From: JBHHXR01 sp046757205
GTDB lineage: Bacteria > Pseudomonadota > Alphaproteobacteria > Rhodobacterales > Rhodobacteraceae
Reading direction: 5' to 3'
DNA: 6,432 nucleotides
Assembly (NCBI GenBank): GCA_046757205.1
Contig: JBHHXR010000201.1
Span: forward strand, 1-6,432
Below the pieces are notes generated by a model that saw only the letters and a program-made list of their open reading frames with translations, was not told the origin of the DNA and ran no database searches. Every line of letters starts with the position of its first letter. Position 1 is the stretch's first letter. Positions 1 through 6,328 of this stretch are shown piece after piece. A program made the translations under genes and the position numbers.

Positions 1-625
1 CCGGTTTGCGAGAGCCGTCGGCTTGCGGAACCCCGCCGGCCATTGCTGCGGTCATCGATGAGGCCGCGTTTCCGATATCTATCTGGCCGCAGGCAATGCC
101 AAACGCGCGGCCGTCGAGCGACAGGCTTCTGGTTAGCCCCGTGATAGCGTGTTTTGACGCCGTGTACGGGGCCGAGCCATAACGCGGAACATGGGCGGAA
201 ATCGATCCGTTGTTGATGATCCTGCCGCCTTTCGGTTCCTGGGCACGCATCAGCCGGAAGGCCGCGCTGGCGATCAGGAAGGCGCCGTCAAGGTTGACGG
301 AGATCACTTTCCGCCAATCCTCGAACGAGATGTCCCCGGCCAGCGCCGCGGCGATATTGGTTCCGGCGTTGTTGAACACGACATCCAGCCTTCCGTACCG
401 CGTGCCGATTTCGGAAAACAGCGCGCGCACCGCGTCGGGGTCGGAGACGTCGCAGGGCAGGGCGGTGCAGTTTTCCCCGGCCTCGCCGAATTCAGCTATC
501 CGCGCGCGCAGGCCGTCGCCGCTGCGGGCGGCCATTGCCACCTGGTAGCCCGCTCGGGAAAACGCCTCGGCGCAGGCCGCGCCGATACCTTGGCTTGCGC
601 CGGTAACAAGGACGATATTCGGCAC
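1..625 (-). CDS. Classical short-chain dehydrogenase/reductase (SDR), C-terminus beyond the left edge
   Basis: NAD(P)-dependent oxidoreductase of the classical SDR family, read from a GTG at 625; 208 codons are visible and roughly 40 residues should lie outside the window. The Rossmann motif TGASQGIG is at residues 8-15, NNAG at 85-88, the catalytic Asn in VNLDG (N111), the catalytic Ser in NNGSIS (S141) and YTASK (Y154, K158), so the active site is complete. Arg34 just after strand 2 hints at NADP(H), but this is weak. The stretch CGQIDIGNA (179-187) marks a recognisable SDR subfamily. The GTG start is supported by AGGAGG five bases upstream, overlapping the TAG stop of the preceding denD-like gene; there is no ATG alternative before the glycine motif. 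It is fourth in the operon. Inferred role: oxidation of a 2-keto-3-deoxy aldonate at C4, making the substrate of the FAH-family hydrolase. The family is certain; the substrate is not. Confidence 0.93.
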   Translation of the reverse strand, partial: MPNIVLVTGASQGIGAACAEAFSRAGYQVAMAARSGDGLRARIAEFGEAGENCTALPCDVSDPDAVRALFSEIGTRYGRLDVVFNNAGTNIAAALAGDISFEDWRKVISVNLDGAFLIASAAFRLMRAQEPKGGRIINNGSISAHVPRYGSAPYTASKHAITGLTRSLSLDGRAFGIACGQIDIGNAASSMTAAMAGGVPQADGSRKP

Positions 626-634
626 CTGTGCCTC

Positions 635-1597
635 CTATGTTTCCAAATCGTCTTCCAGAAAGTAGCGGATGTTGTCGGCGAAACTTTCGTCGCGCTGGAA
701 TCCGAGCTTCAGTGCCTTCCGGGGATTGAAACGGGCCCGCCATCCAACAACGATCTTCCGTGTTTCGGGGTCGTCCTCCCAGCGGATCAGGTTGCACGGG
801 CCGTCCCCGGCGACGGCGCGCATGGCCTCCACCATTTCGCCGATGGTGTAGGTCCGGCCGGGCAGCGCGAAACAGCGGTTCTGGCCCATGTCCGCCGCGT
901 CGATCCCGGCGCTATGGATCAGATTGTCGATCACCCGACGCGGCGACAGGTACCAGTGGGCGTAGTCCGGCCCGACCGGACAAACCGCTTCACGGCCCTG
1001 CAAGGGTTCGCGGAATATCGACGACATGAAGGACGAGGCAGCCCGGTTCGGTCTTCCGGGCCGGATCGAGATGGTCGGCAGCCGCAGACCGCGACCGTCG
1101 ATGAAACCGCGGCGCGAATAGTCGTTGAGCAGAAGTTCGCCAACCGCCTTCTGCGTGCCGTAGGATGTCTGCGGGTTCAGCAGGTACCAGTCCTCGATGG
1201 GATCGGGAACCTCGCCGCCATAGACGGCAATCGACGAGGTGTATACCACCAGCGGCGCGGTCCCCAGCGAGCGGCAGCGCTCCAGCACGTTCAGCGTGCC
1301 GTGGAAATTCGCCGCCATGCCGGCCTCGAAATCCGCCTCGGCGTGGCCGGAAACCACCGCCGCAAGGTGGTAGACGACGCCGGTGCCGGGCGGTATTGCC
1401 GCGGCCGCGCCAGCCGGAGAGCTTATGTCGGCGGCCACGGTCTCGACCGGGAAAGCCGCCTCGACCGGAGCGGGAGCGGCGAGATCGGCGAGTAACAGGC
1501 CGGTTATCGCCTGGCCGTGCAGCCGTTCCCTCTCGGCCAGCCTGAGCGCCAGTTTCCGGCCGATGAACCCGCCGCCGCCGGTTATCGCGATCTTCAT
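635..1597 (-). CDS. denD: D-erythronate dehydrogenase (DenD)-family extended SDR
   Basis: A 320-residue NAD-dependent extended SDR, full length. The N-terminal TGGGGFIG (6-13) is the dinucleotide motif, and Asp38 at the end of strand 2 favours NAD over NADP. HLAAVVSG (77-84), the catalytic SS (121-122), SYGTQK (Tyr146, Lys150), NDYSRRGF (158-165) and LRLPTISIRPG (171-181) match what I know of the D-erythronate dehydrogenase family. There DenD oxidises D-erythronate to 2-oxo-tetronate, which OtnI isomerises and OtnK phosphorylates. The ATG lies 3 nt after the upstream stop, with GGGGA in the FAH gene end as ribosome site, suggesting coupled translation. An OtnI-like isomerase is encoded in the same window (4382-5107), which fits, but the kinase and decarboxylase are not seen. 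The alternative is an aldose or other aldonate dehydrogenase feeding the dehydratases, since related extended SDRs (uronate dehydrogenase) oxidise sugars. Family assignment is firm; the physiological substrate is inferred. Confidence 0.88.
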   Translation of the reverse strand: MKIAITGGGGFIGRKLALRLAERERLHGQAITGLLLADLAAPAPVEAAFPVETVAADISSPAGAAAAIPPGTGVVYHLAAVVSGHAEADFEAGMAANFHGTLNVLERCRSLGTAPLVVYTSSIAVYGGEVPDPIEDWYLLNPQTSYGTQKAVGELLLNDYSRRGFIDGRGLRLPTISIRPGRPNRAASSFMSSIFREPLQGREAVCPVGPDYAHWYLSPRRVIDNLIHSAGIDAADMGQNRCFALPGRTYTIGEMVEAMRAVAGDGPCNLIRWEDDPETRKIVVGWRARFNPRKALKLGFQRDESFADNIRYFLEDDLET

Positions 1598-1600
1598 CGC

Positions 1601-2449
1601 TCAGTCCCCGTATGCGACGGCCTTCTGCCGCTGTTCGCCAAGTCCCTCGACGCCGGGCCGCATTTCATCGCCCGGTTTCAGGAACCTTGGCGGTTTCATG
1701 CCCAGACCGACCCCCTGCGGCGTGCCGGTGGCGATCACGTCGCCGGGCAGCAGCGCCATGTACCGGCTCATGTAGGAGACGATCTCGGCCACCGGAAATA
1801 TCATGTCCGAGGTGTGCCCGTCCTGCACCCGCTCTCCGTTGAGAACGAGCCAGAGGTTCAGGTCCTGCGGGTCCGCCACCTCGTCCGCCGTCACCAGACA
1901 GGGGCCGGCCGGCCCGAAGGTGGGCGCCGACTTGCCCTTGATCCACTGGCCGGTGGATTCGAGCTGGAAGGCCCGTTCCGACACATCGTTGATGACGCAG
2001 TAACCGGCAATGCGGCCAGGGGCTTCGGCCTCGCTCACATGTTCGCAGCGCTGGCCGATCACCACGCCAAGTTCGACTTCCCAATCCGTTTTCAGCGAGC
2101 CTTTCGGGATCACGACGTCATCAAATGGGCCGGAAAGCGACGATGTTGCCTTGGAGAACAGCACCGGTTCGACGGGCGCCGGGACACCGGATTCCTCGGC
2201 ATGTTTGGCGTAGTTCAGACCGATGGCGTGAAAGTTCGGCATTCTGCTGACGCAGGAGCCAATGCGCGGCGAGCCCTGTACCCGCGGCAGGCTGGCCGTG
2301 TCAACCGAGCGCAGCCGGTCAATTGTTTCGGGTGTCACGGTTTCCGGCCCCAGATCCGGGATATGCGCGCTCAGGTCGCGGATGTTGCCGTCCTCGTCCA
2401 GCAGACCCGGTTTTTCCGATCCGCGTTCGCCGTAGCGCAAGAGTTTCAT
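1601..2449 (-). CDS. FAH-family hydrolase, 2,4-diketo-3-deoxy-aldonate (L-fuconate/L-rhamnonate) hydrolase type
   Basis: A 282-residue fumarylacetoacetate hydrolase-fold protein, the normal length for the single-domain bacterial type. The N-terminal MKLLRYG and KPGLLD are typical of this group. GLNYAKHAEESG (77-88) gives the lid His/Glu pair (His83, Glu86). DWEVELG (122-128) supplies metal ligands Glu124 and Glu126, INDVSER (153-159) supplies Asp155, and WIKGKS has Lys173. ATGTPQGVG and GLGEQRQ close the C-terminus. In the non-phosphorylative L-fuconate and L-rhamnonate routes, close relatives hydrolyse 2,4-diketo-3-deoxy acids to pyruvate and lactate (or glycolate from pentonates). Location beside an aldonate dehydratase and SDRs supports that job; other family members are ureidoglycolate lyase-like or aromatic-pathway hydrolases/isomerases, and no aromatic genes are nearby. 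The ATG is preceded by AAGGGGG five bases away and lies 15 nt after the dehydratase stop. Cytoplasmic; no signal or membrane segment. Confidence 0.9.
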   Translation of the reverse strand: MKLLRYGERGSEKPGLLDEDGNIRDLSAHIPDLGPETVTPETIDRLRSVDTASLPRVQGSPRIGSCVSRMPNFHAIGLNYAKHAEESGVPAPVEPVLFSKATSSLSGPFDDVVIPKGSLKTDWEVELGVVIGQRCEHVSEAEAPGRIAGYCVINDVSERAFQLESTGQWIKGKSAPTFGPAGPCLVTADEVADPQDLNLWLVLNGERVQDGHTSDMIFPVAEIVSYMSRYMALLPGDVIATGTPQGVGLGMKPPRFLKPGDEMRPGVEGLGEQRQKAVAYGD

Positions 2450-2464
2450 TTTCGCCCCCTTTTT

Positions 2465-4246
2465 CTAATGGTTGTCGCGCGGCAGGGTCTCCGCCACGCG
2501 CCGGTATTTCGTCGCCATGTCCAGGCATGCGCCGTCGGCCAGTTGCCCGACATGGGCGCGGTAGAGTTCCTGCCACGGCGTCTGGTTGACCAGTTCCGGC
2601 GGCTCGTAGGCGTCCCGTCGGCGGGCAATTTCCGCGTCTTCGAGCAGCAGGTCGAGCCGCCCGGTGTTCAAATCCAGCCGCACCCGGTCGCCGGTGCGAA
2701 TGATGGCCAGCCCGCCGCCGACCACCGATTCCGGCGAAGCGTTCAGGATCGACGGGCTCTCCGAAGTGCCACTCTGCCGGCCGTCGCCGACCGTCGGCAA
2801 ATGCGCGATGCCCCGCCTTATCAGCGCATCCGGCGGCTGCATGTTCACCACCTCCGCCGAGCCGGGATACCCCACGGGCCCGACATTCCGGATGAAAAGC
2901 ATGGTGGTCTCGTCGATCCCGAGCGCGGCATCGTTGATCCGCTGGTGATAGTCCTCCGGGCCCTCGAACACGACGGCGCGCGCGTCGACGACACCTTCGG
3001 AGCCCTCGCGTTCCAGGAATGTCCTGCGGAACGTGTCCGAGATCACCGAGGCTTTCAGGAGCGCCGAATCGAACAGGTTGCCCGTCAGCACCCGGAACCC
3101 GGCGTTCCCGCGCAGCGGGTCCGATACGGGGCGAATGACCTCGCCATCGAGACTGTGACGGCCTTCGAGATTCTCGGCCATCGTCTTGCCGGTAACCGTC
3201 AGCGCGCCGCCGTCCAGCAGCCCGGCCTTCGTCAGTTCGCCCATCACCGCGGGAACGCCGCCGGCGCGATGGAACGACTCGCCAAGGTATTTCCCCGCCG
3301 GCTGCATGTTGACCAGAAGCGGCAGGGCGAAACCCTCGTCCTCCCAGTCATGGACGTCCAGTTTCACCCCGGCATGATTTGCGATCGCCTGCAAATGCGG
3401 CGGCGCGTTGGTGGAACCGCCGATTGCAGTGTTCACCTTGATGGCGTTCAGGAAGGCCCGGCGGGTCAGGATCTTCGATGGCCGCAGATCCTCCCACACC
3501 ATTTCCACCGCGCGCTTGCCGGTTGCATAGGCGATCTGTCCGCGCTCCCGGTATGGCGCCGGAATGGCGGCGCATCCCGTCAGCGACATGCCGAGCGCCT
3601 CGGCCAGCGCGTTCATGGTGCTGGCGGTGCCCATGGTGTTGCAGTGGCCGAGCGACGGCGCCGAGGCGCAGACGCGGTCCATGAATTCGTCATAGGTGAT
3701 CTCGCCGGCGCCAAGCAGGCGGCGGCCTTCCCAGATGACGCCTCCCGATCCCGCCAGCCTGCCCTGCCACCAGCCGTCCAGCATCGGGCCGCCGGACAGC
3801 ACGATTGCCGGAATGTCCATGGTGGCGGCAGCCATCAGCAGGGCAGGTGTGGTCTTGTCGCAGCCCGTGGTCAGTACCACGCCGTCGATGGGGTAGCCGA
3901 ACAGCACCTCGACCAGCGACAGGTAGGCGAGGTTGCGGTCCAGCGCCGCCGTCGGGCGCTTGCCGGTCTCCTGAATCGGATGGCAGGGAAACTCGATGGC
4001 GATACCGCCGGCCTCGCGGATGCCTTCCCGGACGCGTCGCGCAAGGTCGACATGGATGCGGTTGCACGGCGCAAGATCCGAACCGGTCTGCGCAATTCCT
4101 ATGATCGGATTTCCCGACTGGAGTTCTTCGCGTGTCAGCCCGTAGTTCAAATAGCGCTCGACATAAAGCGCGGTCATGGCGGGATTGTCGGGATTGTCGA
4201 ACCATTGCTGGCTGCGCAGTTTCTTGGTGTTGGAGTGGTCAGGCAC
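2465..4246 (-). CDS. IlvD/Edd-family aldonate dehydratase (L-arabinonate/D-xylonate dehydratase type)
   Basis: A 593-residue [2Fe-2S] and Mg-dependent dehydratase that removes water from C2-C3 of an aldonate to give a 2-keto-3-deoxy acid. Numbered from the start chosen here, cluster cysteines are C61 (DLAPCN), C129 (TTGCDKTTP) and C202 (GHCNTMG). Lys131 is the residue carbamylated in the family, and the catalytic Ser is in SGTSES (Ser492). The three cysteines sit two residues after those I recall for the Rhizobium L-arabinonate dehydratase (59, 127, 200), and LRSQQWFDNP near the N-terminus is typical of the pentonate branch rather than IlvD or 6-phosphogluconate dehydratase. Known members accept L-arabinonate, D-fuconate, D-galactonate or D-xylonate, so the substrate is open. 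Start: a GTG at 4252 is only 2 nt from AGAAGG, whereas the GTG at 4246 is 8 nt away and fits better; the difference is two residues. First gene of the leftward operon, behind a predicted LacI-type operator. Confidence 0.94.
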   Translation of the reverse strand: MPDHSNTKKLRSQQWFDNPDNPAMTALYVERYLNYGLTREELQSGNPIIGIAQTGSDLAPCNRIHVDLARRVREGIREAGGIAIEFPCHPIQETGKRPTAALDRNLAYLSLVEVLFGYPIDGVVLTTGCDKTTPALLMAAATMDIPAIVLSGGPMLDGWWQGRLAGSGGVIWEGRRLLGAGEITYDEFMDRVCASAPSLGHCNTMGTASTMNALAEALGMSLTGCAAIPAPYRERGQIAYATGKRAVEMVWEDLRPSKILTRRAFLNAIKVNTAIGGSTNAPPHLQAIANHAGVKLDVHDWEDEGFALPLLVNMQPAGKYLGESFHRAGGVPAVMGELTKAGLLDGGALTVTGKTMAENLEGRHSLDGEVIRPVSDPLRGNAGFRVLTGNLFDSALLKASVISDTFRRTFLEREGSEGVVDARAVVFEGPEDYHQRINDAALGIDETTMLFIRNVGPVGYPGSAEVVNMQPPDALIRRGIAHLPTVGDGRQSGTSESPSILNASPESVVGGGLAIIRTGDRVRLDLNTGRLDLLLEDAEIARRRDAYEPPELVNQTPWQELYRAHVGQLADGACLDMATKYRRVAETLPRDNH

Positions 4247-4254
4247 TTTCACCG

Positions 4255-4260
4255 CCTTCT
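4255..4260 (-). promoter_or_regulatory. Ribosome binding site of the dehydratase gene
   Basis: AGAAGG on the minus strand. It decides between two in-frame GTG codons: spacing is 2 nt to the GTG at 4252 and 8 nt to the GTG at 4246. The second is the normal spacing. Confidence 0.55.
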
Positions 4261-4298
4261 TTGCCGATGGTGATGGCGGCCGGCCCGGTCGCCAGCGC

Positions 4299-4319
4299 GA
4301 TCAAACGTTTCAATCGATC
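4299..4319. promoter_or_regulatory. Putative LacI-family operator in the divergent control region
   Basis: The core TCAAACGTTTCA (4301-4312) holds the perfect 8-bp palindrome AAACGTTT around a central CG, flanked by GATC on both sides (4299-4302, 4316-4319). A central CG inside an A/T-rich palindrome is the hallmark of LacI/GalR-type sites, which commonly control sugar-acid operons. The site lies where transcription of the leftward operon is predicted to begin, a position suited to repression, and upstream of the rightward promoter candidate. No regulator gene is in the window, so the assignment rests on the pattern alone. Confidence 0.45.
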
Positions 4320-4345
4320 TAGTTTCACCGCACACGCAAGGTCAA
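4316..4345 (-). promoter_or_regulatory. Candidate sigma-70-type promoter of the leftward operon
   Basis: On the minus strand TTGACC (4345-4340) resembles a -35 box (5 of 6) and TAGATC (4321-4316) a weak -10 box (3 of 6), with an 18-nt spacer. Transcription would start near 4309, within the AAACGTTT palindrome. The -10 match is poor, so this is a suggestion from layout as much as from sequence. Confidence 0.35.
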
Positions 4346-4353
4346 GGTATCCT
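4324..4353 (+). promoter_or_regulatory. Candidate promoter of the rightward isomerase-like gene
   Basis: TTCACC (4324-4329) and TATCCT (4348-4353) are 18 nt apart, each matching 4 of 6 consensus bases. They would give a leader of about 20 nt. This promoter overlaps the opposing leftward one almost completely, so the two directions may compete. Low confidence. Confidence 0.28.
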
Positions 4354-4364
4354 GCGGCAATCAG

Positions 4365-4370
4365 AGAAGG
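4365..4370 (+). promoter_or_regulatory. Ribosome binding site of the isomerase-like gene
   Basis: AGAAGG lies 11 nt before the ATG at 4382. The spacing is slightly long but it is the only purine-rich match, and the reading frame upstream of the ATG contains no ATG, GTG or TTG back to the in-frame stop at 4271-4273. Confidence 0.5.
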
Positions 4371-4381
4371 AAACCGGCGCC

Positions 4382-5107
4382 ATGAACAAAATCCACCGCT
4401 CCCAGCGAAACGCGGCAGTGGCCGGGTTCGACGCGCTGGTTTTCCGCGACGAAGCGCAGCGCGCCGACCGACATGCGCTGAAGGCGCTCCTGGCAGAGAC
4501 CGGCCTGCCGGTCCTGGCCCTCAATTGCGAGATGGGCGGGACCACGGGGTGCGCCGCGATCCCGGGAATGGAAGCGCAGGCACGCCGGGAGATCGACGCG
4601 GCGATTGAGGCCGCGACGGACATTGGCGCCGGCGCGGTTCATGTACCCGCCGGAAGCGCGGACAACCGGCATGCGCGCGAAACGTTTCTGTCCAACCTGC
4701 GGTTCGCGCTGGATGCCACCGACCTTACCGTTCTGATCGAGCCGATCAGTCGCAGGCGCGTTCCCGGATATTTTCTTAACAACATCGAACACGCCGCCGA
4801 TATCATTGATGAAATTTCCGATCCCAGGTTGAAGATCATTTTCGATGTTTACCACGTAATGGTCGAATCAGGCGACGTTTACGGCCCGCTCCGGAGACAT
4901 GCCGGCAAGACAGCGCTCGTTCAGATTTCCTCCTTTCCGGAACGGTCAGAGCCGGAGGGCGGCGAGATAGATTTCGCGCGGCTGCTGCCGACGTTCACCT
5001 CTGCGGGTTACGCCGGCGCATTCGACTGCGAGTACGTGCCGGCGACCACGGTTGAGGCCGGGCTCGGCTGGCGTGACCGCCTTCGGGATCGGATGGATGC
5101 CGCCTGA
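4382..5107 (+). CDS. Hydroxypyruvate isomerase (Hyi/OtnI)-like TIM-barrel protein with shortened N-terminus
   Basis: A 241-residue xylose-isomerase-like TIM-barrel protein. LIEPISRRRVPGYF (118-131), IIFDVYHV (152-159), LVQIS (179-183) and FDCEY (214-218) are the family's strand ends, giving divalent-metal ligands Glu120, Asp155, Gln181 and Glu217. A constant offset of about 22-23 residues from the E. coli Hyi ligands (from memory) shows that the barrel is collinear and only the N-terminus is short: the usual first strand (pattern FAANLS...) is replaced by about 14 residues before AGFDAL. Neither the same frame nor the other two forward frames upstream encode the missing strand, so a missed start or frameshift is unlikely. 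Hyi isomerises hydroxypyruvate and tartronate semialdehyde; OtnI interconverts 2-oxo- and 3-oxo-tetronate downstream of DenD, and a denD-like gene lies across the divergent promoter. The stretch 4780-4870 is noticeably more A/T-rich than its neighbours. Family likely; activity and substrate uncertain. Confidence 0.85.
   Translation: MNKIHRSQRNAAVAGFDALVFRDEAQRADRHALKALLAETGLPVLALNCEMGGTTGCAAIPGMEAQARREIDAAIEAATDIGAGAVHVPAGSADNRHARETFLSNLRFALDATDLTVLIEPISRRRVPGYFLNNIEHAADIIDEISDPRLKIIFDVYHVMVESGDVYGPLRRHAGKTALVQISSFPERSEPEGGEIDFARLLPTFTSAGYAGAFDCEYVPATTVEAGLGWRDRLRDRMDAA
4679..4688. promoter_or_regulatory. Second operator-like palindrome inside the isomerase-like gene
   Basis: GAAACGTTTC is a perfect 10-bp palindrome with the same AAACGTTT core as the divergent-region site; the centres are 377 bp apart. 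It encodes part of an R-E-T-F segment, and Thr-Phe is common at this place in the family, so the match may be a codon coincidence. Confidence 0.25.
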
Positions 5108-5115
5108 CCGGTCAG
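5104..5115. repeat. Perfect 12-bp palindrome containing both convergent stop codons
   Basis: CTGACCGGTCAG is its own reverse complement. It contains the TGA of the rightward isomerase-like gene (5105-5107) and, on the other strand, the TGA of the leftward dehydratase gene (5114-5112), leaving 4 nt between the coding regions. There is no loop and no T-run, so it is not a standard intrinsic terminator. Confidence 0.7.
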
Positions 5116-6215
5116 TCTACCGCCGAGATCTGGTAGCGTGAGCGGGCAAGCCAATGCGGCGAAATCTCTACGCCCCAACCGGGCCGGTCCGAAACACGGG
5201 CAAATCCGTCCTCGATGGCGTAGGGCGTGTCGGTGAACAGACCGTCCTGCCAGGGATAGTAATCCGGACCCTCGATCGAGAACTCGAGGTACTTCCCGGC
5301 GTTTGGAATGGCCCTCAGCAAATGCATGGTGAACAGCGTTACCATCGAAAGATTCGCGCAGTGCGGCGTCACTGGCAGCCCCGCGGCTTCCGCCATCCTG
5401 GTCACACGCAGCGTCCTGCAAATCCCGCCGAGATAGAGGATATCGGGCTGGACGATGTCGACCGCGCGCATGCCGATCATCCGCTTCCAAGTCGGCAGGT
5501 CGCAATCCTGTTCCCCGCCAGCGACGTCCATGTCCAGCGTTTCCGTTACCTGTTTCGTCTGCTCGAGTTCCCAGTAGGGGCAGGGCTCCTCGAAATGGCA
5601 AAACCCGTGTTCCTCCAGCATCCTGCCAACCTCGATCGCCCGGTCCGGCGAATAGCAGCTGTTGGCATCGATCAGGAGGTCGGCTTCGGGCCCCAGAGCA
5701 CGCCGCATCGCCGGAACGATTTCCTCGGTCCGTCCCGGCCACTCGTCGCGGTTGCGACCCACCTCGGCTCCGGCACGCACCTTGAAGGCGGAAAACCCTC
5801 GCTCTCCCTGCAACCGCTTCAGCCGCTCCGCCTCGTCGGCAGGCGCGATGTCGCGCTTCATGGATGACGCGTAGGCCCGGACCGGGCCCGGCGAGCCTCC
5901 GATCAGTTCGGTCACCGGCTTGCCCGCTAGCTTGCCGCGAAGATCCCAGACCGCCGTGTCCAGACCCGCCATGGCGCGCCGCAGATAGGAGCCGGGAAAC
6001 TTGTGTTCCCGCTCCGTCACCCGGTCCAGAAGGTCGTCGAGATCGGTGAGGTCACGGCCGACTGTCCAGGGTGCGACCTGACGGTGCAGCACCTTGCAGG
6101 TAATGTCGGAATGATAGGTCGATACCTGTCCCCAGCCCTGTGCGCCGTCTTCGGCGGTGACACGCACGAAACCGACGAATTCGTTGCAGAAGGTTTCAAT
6201 GCGATTCAGCAGCAC
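5112..6215 (-). CDS. Enolase-superfamily acid-sugar dehydratase (mandelate racemase/muconate lactonizing enzyme group)
   Basis: A 367-residue two-domain enolase-superfamily protein. From the GTG start, the N-terminal capping domain (RIETFCNEFVGFVRV) is followed by the barrel: Lys145-Val-Arg147, metal ligands Asp183 (DANS), Glu209 (FEEP) and Glu235 (GGEQ), the Asp258/His285 pair (VQPD, TPHCAN) and Glu311 (LEFSIEG). These match the mandelate racemase arrangement of a KxK/KxR motif plus His-Asp dyad, usual in acid-sugar dehydratases such as those for fuconate, rhamnonate or arabinonate. The reaction would be Mg-dependent dehydration of an aldonate to a 2-keto-3-deoxy acid; the substrate cannot be read. 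Start: an in-frame ATG at 6299 would add 28 residues unlike the family and has no ribosome site. The GTG at 6215 has GGA about 8-9 nt upstream and puts RIETF where homologues begin, so I prefer it. Same strand as the partial gene upstream; convergent with the isomerase-like gene. Confidence 0.9.
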   Translation of the reverse strand: MLLNRIETFCNEFVGFVRVTAEDGAQGWGQVSTYHSDITCKVLHRQVAPWTVGRDLTDLDDLLDRVTEREHKFPGSYLRRAMAGLDTAVWDLRGKLAGKPVTELIGGSPGPVRAYASSMKRDIAPADEAERLKRLQGERGFSAFKVRAGAEVGRNRDEWPGRTEEIVPAMRRALGPEADLLIDANSCYSPDRAIEVGRMLEEHGFCHFEEPCPYWELEQTKQVTETLDMDVAGGEQDCDLPTWKRMIGMRAVDIVQPDILYLGGICRTLRVTRMAEAAGLPVTPHCANLSMVTLFTMHLLRAIPNAGKYLEFSIEGPDYYPWQDGLFTDTPYAIEDGFARVSDRPGWGVEISPHWLARSRYQISAVD

Positions 6216-6225
6216 GGCGCGTTTC

Positions 6226-6260
6226 CAACCTGTCGAGGATCCTGCGATCGCCACAGGTTG
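6226..6260. repeat. Inverted repeat just upstream of the enolase-superfamily dehydratase start
   Basis: CAACCTGT (6226-6233) and ACAGGTTG (6253-6260) are perfect 8-bp inverted copies separated by 19 nt. They lie 11 nt upstream of the preferred GTG at 6215 on the minus strand. They could be regulator half-sites about 27 bp apart centre to centre, or an RNA stem covering the translation start region. If the ATG at 6299 were the true start they would be coding. Confidence 0.4.
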
Positions 6261-6310
6261 CTTCGTATTTTCGCCCGAATGCAAGTCGAAGAGGAGCATT
6301 CGCGAAGCAT

Positions 6311-6328
6311 GCCGGCGGGTTTGCCGGC
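6311..6328. repeat. Small G/C-rich hairpin between the partial gene and the dehydratase
   Basis: GCCGGC-GGGTTT-GCCGGC forms a 6-bp stem with a 6-nt loop, 18-35 nt after the stop of the partial upstream gene in its direction of transcription. No T-run follows on the minus strand, so an intrinsic terminator is not supported; it may be an attenuating or mRNA-stabilising stem, or chance in G/C-rich DNA. Confidence 0.25.

Noticed and set aside
676..690. Operator-like CGAAACTTTCG in the denD coding region
   Set aside because: It has an odd centre without the central CG and lies far from any plausible promoter; likely chance.
191..1495. A 434-codon plus-strand open frame antisense to the SDR and denD genes
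   Set aside because: Same mirror-codon effect; no ribosome site or domain, and both underlying minus-strand genes have complete motifs over this range.
1517..4273. A 918-codon open frame on the plus strand antisense to the FAH and dehydratase genes
   Set aside because: It lies opposite two genes with intact catalytic motifs and well-placed ribosome sites. Its translation is rich in Arg, Gln, His and Ala with no recognisable domain, as expected from the complement of G/C-biased codons.
4274..4381. Possible upstream extension of the isomerase-like gene
   Set aside because: The frame is open back to 4274 but holds no ATG, GTG or TTG, and its translation does not resemble the missing first strand of the family.
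5104..5115. Intrinsic terminator at the convergent junction
   Set aside because: The palindrome has no loop and no T-run on either strand.
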